The notes beneath the pieces were generated by a model. The model searched no databases, had not been told where the DNA came from, and saw only the letters and a list, made by a program, of their open reading frames with translations. Source: Clostridia bacterium (GTDB lineage Bacteria; Bacillota; Clostridia; Oscillospirales; Acutalibacteraceae). From it: 14,431 nt of DNA. Numbering within the stretch: the stretch's first letter is position 1; every line of letters begins with the position of its first letter. The position numbers and the translations under genes were made by a program. Location: contig JAGAZW010000106.1 of assembly GCA_017939855.1 (NCBI GenBank), positions 1-14,431 of the forward strand, in the 5' to 3' direction. This document shows positions 7,247 to 13,683 of the stretch, piece after piece.

Positions 7247-7276
7247 ATTATACCACACTTTTACTTCCTTTAACAA
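7247..7276 (-). promoter_or_regulatory. Extended -10 promoter of the M16-lgt-folD operon
   Basis: On the minus strand, TTGTTA (7276-7271) and a perfect TATAAT (7252-7247) are 18 bases apart. TGG immediately before the -10 makes it an extended -10. The leader is about 27 bases and carries GGAGGT. It diverges from the nrdR promoter, with about 50-70 bases between the two -35 boxes. Confidence 0.82.
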
Positions 7277-7345
7277 CCTTTTATGGTAAATTTATTTAAA
7301 TTTTACAGAAGTTGGACATAAAACAGTGGTTGTTTGAGGTTTTTC

Positions 7346-7374
7346 TTGTATTTTATAATAATCTGTGATATAAT
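7346..7374 (+). promoter_or_regulatory. nrdR: Extended -10 promoter of nrdR
   Basis: TTGTAT at 7346-7351 and a perfect TATAAT at 7369-7374 are 17 bases apart, with TGA before the -10 giving an extended -10. A second possible pair overlaps it: TTGTTT at 7330-7335 with TATAAT at 7354-7359, 18-base spacing. The ribosome site of nrdR is a modest GGGG about eight bases before the ATG. I saw no convincing NrdR box here. Confidence 0.75.
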
Positions 7375-7407
7375 TAACAATAATTACGTGATAATGGGGT
7401 TAGAACT

Positions 7408-7860
7408 ATGAAATGTCCTTTTTGCGGTTATGAAGAAAGCAAGGTTATAGATTCCCGTCCTACTGACGAAGGAGAAAAAATAAGACGCCGAAGAGAGTGT
7501 CTTAAATGCACAAAACGTTTCACTACCTATGAAATGATAGAAAGTCTTCCTATTATAGTCATTAAGCGTGATAAATCGAGAGAGGTTTTCAATCGTGAAA
7601 AGCTTATGAACGGTATGCTAAGGGCCTGTGAAAAACGTCCTGTTGCAATCGAAACGCTGGAAAAAGCAATTGATGATATCGAATCAGTTATTCAAAATTC
7701 TCTCGACCGAGAAGTGAGCAGCGAAAAAATCGGCGAGCTGGTTATGCAAAAGCTAAGCGATATTGACGAAGTAGCCTATGTTCGCTTTGCTTCGGTTTAT
7801 CGTCAGTTCAAGGATATCAACACATTCATGAACGAACTCAGCAAACTTCTCAACAAATAA
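7408..7860 (+). CDS. nrdR: Transcriptional repressor NrdR
   Basis: NrdR represses ribonucleotide reductase genes in response to the ATP/dATP balance sensed by its ATP-cone. The 150-residue length is typical. The N-terminal zinc ribbon has Cys3, Cys6, Cys31 and Cys34, with the characteristic basic RRRREC stretch before the second cysteine pair that contributes to DNA binding. The ATP-cone covers about 49-139 and starts with the usual PIIVIKRD. It includes VFNREKLMNGMLRACEKR and the closing block DEVAYVRFASVYRQFKD. The gene has its own promoter and is followed directly by an intrinsic terminator before gltX, so it may act largely as a single-gene unit. No RNR gene is in the window. Confidence 0.98.
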   Translation: MKCPFCGYEESKVIDSRPTDEGEKIRRRRECLKCTKRFTTYEMIESLPIIVIKRDKSREVFNREKLMNGMLRACEKRPVAIETLEKAIDDIESVIQNSLDREVSSEKIGELVMQKLSDIDEVAYVRFASVYRQFKDINTFMNELSKLLNK

Positions 7861-7872
7861 TATTTCAAATAT

Positions 7873-7901
7873 CAAACGGTATTTCTATACCGTTTGTTTT
7901 T
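7873..7901 (+). terminator. Intrinsic terminator between nrdR and gltX
   Basis: CAAACGGTAT at 7873-7882 pairs perfectly with ATACCGTTTG at 7887-7896 around a four-base loop, followed by GTTTTTG. The ribosome site of gltX (AAAAGGAG, 7904-7911) begins only a few bases later. No promoter is visible between this hairpin and gltX, so gltX-glnS expression may depend on readthrough or on a promoter inside nrdR. Confidence 0.85.
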
Positions 7902-7917
7902 GTAAAAGGAGACCTTT

Positions 7918-9570
7918 ATGAACAACTATGAACTTTTAGCCGAGCTTTTACTGCCAGATATAGATAAAACACCCGATTATTATGAAAACCTTTATCCCGA
8001 AAGAGCACTTGCTGAAGGCGCAAGGGTTACCAGAATCGCTCCAAGTCCCACAGGGTATCTACATTTAGGAACACTTTTTACCTCCCTTGTAAACCGCATA
8101 ACTGCCACCTCTACAAACGGTATTTTCTATACAAGAATCGAGGATACCGATAAAAAGAGAGAGGTTGAAGGTGGAATCGAGGATATAATTGAGGGTCTTA
8201 AGCGTTTTGGCATTTCGATTGACGAAGGCTTTATAAGTGGAAACGAGGAAAGCGGCAATTACGGTCCCTATCAACAAAGCAAGAGAGCCGAAATTTATCA
8301 GACCTACGTTAAATCCCTGATAAAACAGGGTCTTGCTTACCCTTGCTTCTGCACTGCAGAAGATCTTGATGCTGTGAGAAAAGAGCAGGAACAAAATAAA
8401 ATACGCACCGGTTATCACGGAAAGTGGGCAAAACACCGTGATATAACCTATAACGAAGCGAAGGATTTAATAGAACAAGGAAAAACATTCGTTATCAGAC
8501 TGAAATCCCCTGGCAATGAAGAAAACCGCATCACCTTTGAAGATGGTATAAAGGGTAAAATAGAAATGCCCGAAAATGACGAAGATTTTGTGCTTTTGAA
8601 GTCCGATGGAATACCGACCTACCATTTCGCTCACGCTATAGATGACCATCTTATGCACACCACACATGTTTGCCGAGGCGACGAATGGATATCCTCAACA
8701 CCTAAGCATATTCAATTGTTCAAACTTTTAGGCTTTAAGCCTCCTAAATATGCCCACGTTTCTCCCATAATGAAGTTGGAAAACGGCGCAAAACGCAAAA
8801 TTTCAAAAAGGAAAGACCCTGAGGCTGCAGTTCATTTCTTTGCTGAACAGGGTTATGACAGCGAAAGTGTTATAGAATATCTTATGACCATCGCCGCATC
8901 CGATTTCGAGGATTGGCGCAGAGCAAACCCCACCGCCGACTACAGAACATTTAAGTTTAATCTTAAAAAGATGAGTGTTTCGGGTGCTTTGTTTGATGAA
9001 AACAAGCTTAATGACGTAAGTAAAATTAAGGTAGCTTCTATGAACAGCGATACCGTTTATAATAAGCTAACCGAATGGGCAAAAGAGTTTGATACGGAGT
9101 TTTTTGATATTCTCGTCTCAAGCCCTGATTACACAAAATCAGTTTTAGCAATCGACAGAGACACTCCAAAGCCTCGTAAAGATATTGCTAAATGGAGTGA
9201 GGCAAAACAGTATTTCGAGTATATGTTTGATATGCTTTATAAGCCTTGTATTCAGCTTCCTGAAAACATTAATAGAGACGACGCCATCGCTTTCCTTAAC
9301 GAATACAAAAAAGTTTATTCTTCAGACGATGACCGTAGTGCGTGGTTCGATAAAATTAAATCTCTTTGTCCGGCTTTAGGCTTTGCTGCCGACACAAAGG
9401 AATACAAAGCAAATCCCGAAAACTTTAAAGGCAGTGCCGGAGATTTAAGCACCATTTTGCGTATTGCCGTAACCGGAAGACGCAACACCCCTGACCTATG
9501 CAGCATTATGCAGGTTTTGGGCAAAACTCGAGTAATGAACAGAATAGACGATATGATAAATTCACTCTAA
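7918..9570 (+). CDS. gltX: Glutamate--tRNA ligase (N-terminally extended form)
   Basis: Class I aminoacyl-tRNA synthetase that charges tRNA-Glu with glutamate. The HIGH motif appears as HLGT at 49-52 within RIAPSPTGYLHLGT. The KMSKS equivalent is KISKR at 294-298, and TRIEDTD at 72-78 is the amino-acid-binding block. CFC at 143-145 matches the first half of the zinc site of some GluRS enzymes, but no second cysteine pair is evident. Residues 1-35 extend before the catalytic core, which in E. coli-type GluRS begins at the N-terminus. The 550-residue length exceeds the usual 470-490; I recall similar long forms in other Clostridia. The C-terminal anticodon-binding part ends with a normal VLGKTRVMNRI helix. 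The start is supported by AAAAGGAG six bases upstream. glnS follows after 11 bases. Confidence 0.96.
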   Translation: MNNYELLAELLLPDIDKTPDYYENLYPERALAEGARVTRIAPSPTGYLHLGTLFTSLVNRITATSTNGIFYTRIEDTDKKREVEGGIEDIIEGLKRFGISIDEGFISGNEESGNYGPYQQSKRAEIYQTYVKSLIKQGLAYPCFCTAEDLDAVRKEQEQNKIRTGYHGKWAKHRDITYNEAKDLIEQGKTFVIRLKSPGNEENRITFEDGIKGKIEMPENDEDFVLLKSDGIPTYHFAHAIDDHLMHTTHVCRGDEWISSTPKHIQLFKLLGFKPPKYAHVSPIMKLENGAKRKISKRKDPEAAVHFFAEQGYDSESVIEYLMTIAASDFEDWRRANPTADYRTFKFNLKKMSVSGALFDENKLNDVSKIKVASMNSDTVYNKLTEWAKEFDTEFFDILVSSPDYTKSVLAIDRDTPKPRKDIAKWSEAKQYFEYMFDMLYKPCIQLPENINRDDAIAFLNEYKKVYSSDDDRSAWFDKIKSLCPALGFAADTKEYKANPENFKGSAGDLSTILRIAVTGRRNTPDLCSIMQVLGKTRVMNRIDDMINSL

Positions 9571-9581
9571 GAGGTTAAATT

Positions 9582-11279
9582 ATGGAAGAAAACAAGATTT
9601 TAAACAATGAGGAAAACGAAAACATTAAACCCTCAAATTTTATCCACGATTTTATTGACGAGGATTTAGCCGAGGGCGTTTACGATAAGGTTCAGACCCG
9701 TTTTCCCCCTGAGCCTAACGGCTATTTGCATATAGGTCATGCAAAGGCTATTTGTATAGACTTCTCTACTGCTGAAAAATACGGTGGAAAATGCAATCTT
9801 CGTCTTGATGATACTAACCCTACAAAAGAAGACGTTGAATACGTAGACGCTATTAAGGAAGACATTAACTGGTTAGGCTTTAACTGGGATAATGTTTACT
9901 TTGCGTCCGATTATTTTGATTTTATATATGAGTGTGCGCTAAAGCTCATCGATAAAGGCCTCGCTTACATTGACGAATCCACCCCCGAACAAATCAGAGA
10001 TATGCGTGGTACACTAACCGAGCCGGGTACACAGAGCCCCTACAGAAACAGACCTATCGCCGAAACAAAAGACCTTTTCGCAAGAATGACCAAGGGCGAA
10101 TTCGAAAACGGCGCTATGGTACTCAGAGCTAAAATCGATATGTCTTCTTCAAACCTTAATATGCGTGATCCCATTATCTACCGCATTATGAAGGTTTCTC
10201 ATCATCGCACCGGTGACAAGTGGTGTGTCTATCCTATGTATGACTTTGCACACCCGCTAAGCGATGCTAAAGAGGGTGTTACCCACTCCCTTTGTTCACT
10301 CGAATTTGAAAATCATCGTCCGCTTTATAATTGGTTTTTAGAGGCTCTGGAAATTCCCAAGGCTCCAAGACAGATAGAATTTGCAAGAATGAATGTAAAC
10401 TATACTCTCACAAGCAAAAGAAAGTGCTTGAAGCTTGTAAACGACGGTCTTGTATCGGGTTGGGACGATCCGAGAATGGCAACTATTTGCGGTATGCGCC
10501 GCCGAGGATATCCCGCTAAGGCTATTCGTACATTCGTTGATAAAATAGGTGTTTCTAAGGCATACAGTGTTATTGACTATGCCCTGCTCGAATCGTGTGT
10601 TAGAGACTATCTTAATGAAAACGCCGATCGTGCTATGGCGGTCCTTCGCCCATTAAAAGTTATTATCGACAACTATCCAGAAAATAAAACCGAAGAAATT
10701 GCAGTTGATATTAACCCCAACAAGTCAGAGCTTGGCAAAAAGACCGTTACATTCTCAAAAGAAATATTTATCGAACAGGACGACTTTATGTTAAACCCTC
10801 CCGGAAAATATTTCCGCCTTTGTCCCGAAAAGGAAGTGCGTCTAAAGGGTGCATATTACATTAAATACGCATCTCATGAAGAAGATGAAAACGGTAACAT
10901 AACCGCTGTGCACTGCACCTATGACCCCGAAAGTCGAGGTGGGGAGACTCCTGACGGCAGAAAGGTAAAGGGTACCCTTCACTGGGTAAGCGCATACCAC
11001 TGTGCAGAAGCTACTGTTCGTCTGTATGAGCGTCTTTTCAATGTGGAAAATCCCAGCGACGAAGAGGGTGTTTCCTCATTCGCCGATAATCTTAACCCCG
11101 AATCTCTCACAGTTTTGGAAGGCTGCAAGGTGGACGCCGACCTTATAAACGCCAGGATAGGCGATAAGTTCCAGTTTATGCGCCAAGGATATTTCTGTAT
11201 AGACCCGGATTCTTCAAAGGATAAACTTATCTTTAATCGCACAGTAGCGCTTAAAGATTCGTTCGCTAAAAAACAATGA
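9582..11279 (+). CDS. glnS: Glutamine--tRNA ligase
   Basis: Class I synthetase that charges tRNA-Gln directly with glutamine. The 565-residue length is typical. The catalytic start is RFPPEPNGYLHIGHA, with HIGH at 50-53. The KMSKS-equivalent loop is TSKRK at 277-281, where Thr replaces the Met usual in E. coli GlnRS. The GlnRS-type C-terminal beta-barrel anticodon domain covers about 345-565 and includes NPNKSELG and ESRGGETPDGRKVKGTLHWVS-like blocks (split across 450-480). This distinguishes it from a second GluRS. GlnRS spread to bacteria from eukaryotes and many Firmicutes lack it, using GatCAB instead. Its place directly behind gltX gives a compact Glu/Gln charging unit. The ribosome site is a modest AGAGG seven bases before the ATG. 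The gene overlaps the next one by four bases. Confidence 0.97.
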   Translation: MEENKILNNEENENIKPSNFIHDFIDEDLAEGVYDKVQTRFPPEPNGYLHIGHAKAICIDFSTAEKYGGKCNLRLDDTNPTKEDVEYVDAIKEDINWLGFNWDNVYFASDYFDFIYECALKLIDKGLAYIDESTPEQIRDMRGTLTEPGTQSPYRNRPIAETKDLFARMTKGEFENGAMVLRAKIDMSSSNLNMRDPIIYRIMKVSHHRTGDKWCVYPMYDFAHPLSDAKEGVTHSLCSLEFENHRPLYNWFLEALEIPKAPRQIEFARMNVNYTLTSKRKCLKLVNDGLVSGWDDPRMATICGMRRRGYPAKAIRTFVDKIGVSKAYSVIDYALLESCVRDYLNENADRAMAVLRPLKVIIDNYPENKTEEIAVDINPNKSELGKKTVTFSKEIFIEQDDFMLNPPGKYFRLCPEKEVRLKGAYYIKYASHEEDENGNITAVHCTYDPESRGGETPDGRKVKGTLHWVSAYHCAEATVRLYERLFNVENPSDEEGVSSFADNLNPESLTVLEGCKVDADLINARIGDKFQFMRQGYFCIDPDSSKDKLIFNRTVALKDSFAKKQ

Positions 11280-12022
11280 TTAAAAATAAAGATATTTACG
11301 ATTTTTTATGCGAAAAATACCCACTTAATACCGCTTGTGATTTTGATAATCCAGGCTTTTTGGTAGGCGATGAGGATATTAAGGCAGATAGGGTTTTAGT
11401 AACCCTTGACTGCGACTTAAAAGCGGTACAAAGCGCCAAAGCTTTAGGTTGCAACCTCATAATAACCCATCATCCCGTTATATTCGACCCTTTAAAAACG
11501 GTAACCAAGGGAAGTGTGGTCTTTGAACTTATTGAAAACGGTATTTCTGTGATTTCTATGCACACAAATCTTGATATTGGCGAGTGCGGAGTAAATGATT
11601 GCTTATGTAAAGCCCTTCACCTTAAAAATGTAGAAATTTTTGAGGCGGCCGACGGCTTTAAACTGCGAAAAGGGGTGTCCGATGAAAGCGACCCCGACCG
11701 CCTTGCCGAAAGCATAAAAAAGCAATTAGGCGGAACTGTACGTTATGTGGCAGGAAGACCCATTAAAAATGCACTCGTATGTTCAGGCAGCGGCGGAGAT
11801 TTTTTAGCCGACGCAATAAAGGGTGGCTTTGATGCGCTTATTACTTCAGATGTTAAACACAATGTTTTTCTTGATGCTTTGAATGCGGGTATTTCTCTAT
11901 TTGATGCAGGACATTACCATACCGAAAATGTTGTGATAGACCCACTTTGCGATATGCTAAAAGCAAGGTTTAACGATATAGAATTTATACCTTTTGAAAA
12001 TCAATATATAAAGGGAATATAA
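11276..12022 (+). CDS. NIF3-like dinuclear metal center protein (short form)
   Basis: NIF3/DUF34 family protein, sometimes annotated as GTP cyclohydrolase 1 type 2; the true biochemical role is not settled. The 248-residue length is the short form, without the PII-like insertion found in Bacillus YqfO of about 370 residues. Metal-binding residues are visible: the His pair in THHP (His65, His66), Asp100 in MHTNLD at 95-100, and GHYHTE at 212-217 (His213, Glu217). The N-terminal block CDFDNPGFLVGD at 21-32 corresponds to the usual DNxGLxVG. The start overlaps the glnS stop as ATGA with no ribosome site upstream, so translation should depend on reinitiation after glnS. A strong terminator follows, closing the operon. 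Confidence 0.92.
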   Translation: MIKNKDIYDFLCEKYPLNTACDFDNPGFLVGDEDIKADRVLVTLDCDLKAVQSAKALGCNLIITHHPVIFDPLKTVTKGSVVFELIENGISVISMHTNLDIGECGVNDCLCKALHLKNVEIFEAADGFKLRKGVSDESDPDRLAESIKKQLGGTVRYVAGRPIKNALVCSGSGGDFLADAIKGGFDALITSDVKHNVFLDALNAGISLFDAGHYHTENVVIDPLCDMLKARFNDIEFIPFENQYIKGI

Positions 12023-12027
12023 TATTT

Positions 12028-12054
12028 AAGAGGCTCATACAGAGCCTCTTTTTT
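12028..12054 (+). terminator. Intrinsic terminator after the NIF3 gene, shared with the convergent hydrolase gene
   Basis: AAGAGGCTC at 12028-12036 pairs perfectly with GAGCCTCTT at 12042-12050 around a five-base loop, followed by T to 12054. The convergent hydrolase gene ends inside the T-tract (stop codon 12055-12053), so the hairpin also sits directly downstream of it. Read leftward the tail is TTAAATATTATATT, a weaker U-tract, so bidirectional use is plausible. Confidence 0.92.
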
Positions 12055-13015
12055 AATTCTGATAATTTATCTGTGTTTGGGTTTTAAGCGGGTAACATAT
12101 CAGACCTCTGCCATCCAACTCTTCCCTATTCATATCTACCGCATTTATCTCACTGTTATCATAGGTTTTATAATAATATATTCCTTTGTCTGCGTTTATA
12201 CAGCTCGAATATACAGTAATTTCATAAACATTACCTTGCAGTCTGTTTGCTCCTCGGACTTGACCCACCGATTCTAATATATGAAAAAATTGACTTATAC
12301 TGCCGCTTTCGGTATCTTCACAAACACTGTTAAACTTTACAAATGCTGCCCGTACAAACCTCGACGATGAGGATAGGTCTCCCGGAAGTCCCATAGCACC
12401 CATCCCTCTTGAATATTCCTTAATATCCGTATCGGGGGCGAAACGGTTTTCGGCAGGTGCGGCGCTTAAATTCATATAGTTTGAAAGATTACTGATATGA
12501 TAATCAAAGGGCGGATTATTAGTAAGAACACCTATCGGGTTTTCATACACCTTTATGCCCTCTGCCACAGATTCTACCGTAAGGCTCTCCCCCTTAAAAG
12601 AGATTATCCAATGAAGTGGTGAGGGAGTAAGTTTTGCGCTAAACGGTGTATCGGTTATATTGATGTTTTTTAAAGCTTTTCGCACTTCGTCCATATCCTT
12701 GCAAGTGGATAAAATATAGGAAATAAAGTCATAGGAGGGTATGTTTTTATATCCTTCCCTTTCTTGTTTATATGCGCAATTATCGGGGAAATTAAGCCCT
12801 GCCATACAAACGCCCTTTTCATTTGCAGCATCAAAATAGAGAGGATAGTTTTCCTCCTCAACACCCATTCCTATAATGGCATAGTGCTTCCCTTTTAAAA
12901 ATCTAAACTGAAAATTCCGAGGTGTTATAATAACCTTTTCGTTAAAGGAATACTCAAAATCAAGGTTTCTGCCAAAATAGTTTAAAACACCCTTAAAATT
13001 TATTGCGGTACACAT
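12053..13015 (-). CDS. bsh: Choloylglycine hydrolase family enzyme, probable bile salt hydrolase
   Basis: Ntn-hydrolase that cleaves an amide bond, as in bile salt hydrolases (glycine- or taurine-conjugated bile acids) and penicillin V acylases. The nucleophile Cys2 directly follows the start Met, which must be removed for activity. Arg16 and Asp19 lie in FGRNLDFE. GLNFPDN at 74-80 ends in Asn80, at the position where bile salt hydrolases have Asn and penicillin V acylases tend to have Tyr. LTNNPPFDYH is at 165-174, and LPGDLSSSSRFVR at 211-223 holds the conserved Arg220. The 320-residue length is typical. There is no signal peptide, so the enzyme is cytoplasmic. The loop YSRGMG at 202-207 lies in the substrate selectivity region. 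A GGGAGGG ribosome site precedes the ATG. I saw no convincing promoter between it and the terminator at 13062-13096. Family is near certain; bile salt as substrate is likely but inferred. Confidence 0.92.
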   Translation of the reverse strand: MCTAINFKGVLNYFGRNLDFEYSFNEKVIITPRNFQFRFLKGKHYAIIGMGVEEENYPLYFDAANEKGVCMAGLNFPDNCAYKQEREGYKNIPSYDFISYILSTCKDMDEVRKALKNINITDTPFSAKLTPSPLHWIISFKGESLTVESVAEGIKVYENPIGVLTNNPPFDYHISNLSNYMNLSAAPAENRFAPDTDIKEYSRGMGAMGLPGDLSSSSRFVRAAFVKFNSVCEDTESGSISQFFHILESVGQVRGANRLQGNVYEITVYSSCINADKGIYYYKTYDNSEINAVDMNREELDGRGLICYPLKTQTQINYQN

Positions 13016-13061
13016 AAAATCCCTCCCTTTTTATCTTACCCCAACATTTAAAAATTTGACG

Positions 13062-13096
13062 AAAAAACCGCCTCCGAATATTTCGGAAGCGGTTTT
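13062..13096 (-). terminator. Intrinsic terminator of the coiled-coil zinc-ribbon gene
   Basis: A 15-base inverted repeat, 13064-13078 with 13082-13096, has one mismatch: C at 13072 against A at 13088. In minus-strand RNA this becomes a G-U wobble pair, giving a fully paired stem followed by six U (13067-13062). In plus-strand RNA it stays a C-A mismatch, so the hairpin is best suited to leftward termination. It lies 19 bases after the stop of the 13115-13666 gene. Confidence 0.88.
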
Positions 13097-13114
13097 TGAT
13101 GATGTTTGAAATTT

Positions 13115-13666
13115 TTACTGAAGCTTTGTTCCGCACTTGCGACAAAATTTAGCTGTATTATTATATTCGCTGCCGCAATTTGAACATACAATTCCTTGAG
13201 CTTTTGGTGCGGCTTCAACAGCCTCGGACTTAGCGTCTGCTACTGCTTTTTCCTCATTTTCAGTCACAGCAGTAGTTGGTTGTTGCTGAACTGTCGGAGC
13301 CGGTTGCACTTGCGAATTAGAGGGTGGTGTTGACGAAGTTGTTTGCCCCGTTCGAGAATTGCCACCTAAGATTTCGCTGCTTTTTTCATCAACCTTTTCC
13401 ATTTCAAGTTTTAATTCTTCTATTTCTTCAAACTTTTTCTTAATAATTTCAAAGTTTGCATAAACATCAGCAAGATCCTCGTTACTGTTTTTCCATTTAT
13501 AGTAGGACATTTCTCCGCTGAGGCTGAAAAGCTTTGCAATTTCGGAATTGAGCGTATCAATATGTGTCTTGATTTTAGCCTTTTCCAAAGATGAAGAAGT
13601 TTTTACATTAATTGTTGTTATTCCTCTGTTTACCGAGGACATAAATTTATCAAATCCGCCTGCCAT
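13115..13666 (-). CDS. Coiled-coil protein with C-terminal zinc ribbon, function unknown
   Basis: 183-residue cytoplasmic protein in three parts. Residues about 1-98 are helical and charged, with heptad-like runs (FEIIKKKFEEIEELKLEMEKV) that predict a coiled coil. Residues about 103-157 are a low-complexity linker rich in Pro, Gln, Thr, Ser and later Ala and Glu. The C-terminus is a zinc ribbon with Cys161, Cys164, Cys175 and Cys178 (CSNCG, CRKCG). I recall similar helical-plus-zinc-ribbon proteins in many Clostridia, without known function. There is no membrane segment or signal peptide. The start is supported by AAGGAGT about six bases upstream. It lies 17 bases behind the propeller-like gene, with no terminator between, so the two are probably co-transcribed. 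A strong terminator follows. Confidence 0.85.
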   Translation of the reverse strand: MAGGFDKFMSSVNRGITTINVKTSSSLEKAKIKTHIDTLNSEIAKLFSLSGEMSYYKWKNSNEDLADVYANFEIIKKKFEEIEELKLEMEKVDEKSSEILGGNSRTGQTTSSTPPSNSQVQPAPTVQQQPTTAVTENEEKAVADAKSEAVEAAPKAQGIVCSNCGSEYNNTAKFCRKCGTKLQ

Positions 13667-13683
13667 AATATTACTCCTTATAT

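Noticed and set aside
7277..7407. NrdR box suggesting autoregulation of nrdR
   Set aside because: No pair of sequences resembling the ACACnAtATaTnGTGT-type box was found near the promoter.
7861..7917. T-box leader upstream of gltX-glnS
   Set aside because: The gap is only 57 bases and holds a simple terminator. There is no specifier stem and no AGGGUGGNACCGCG-like element.
8065..8436. 123-codon open frame antisense to gltX
   Set aside because: It is fully contained in the catalytic core of gltX on the opposite strand, with no supporting start signals or domain.
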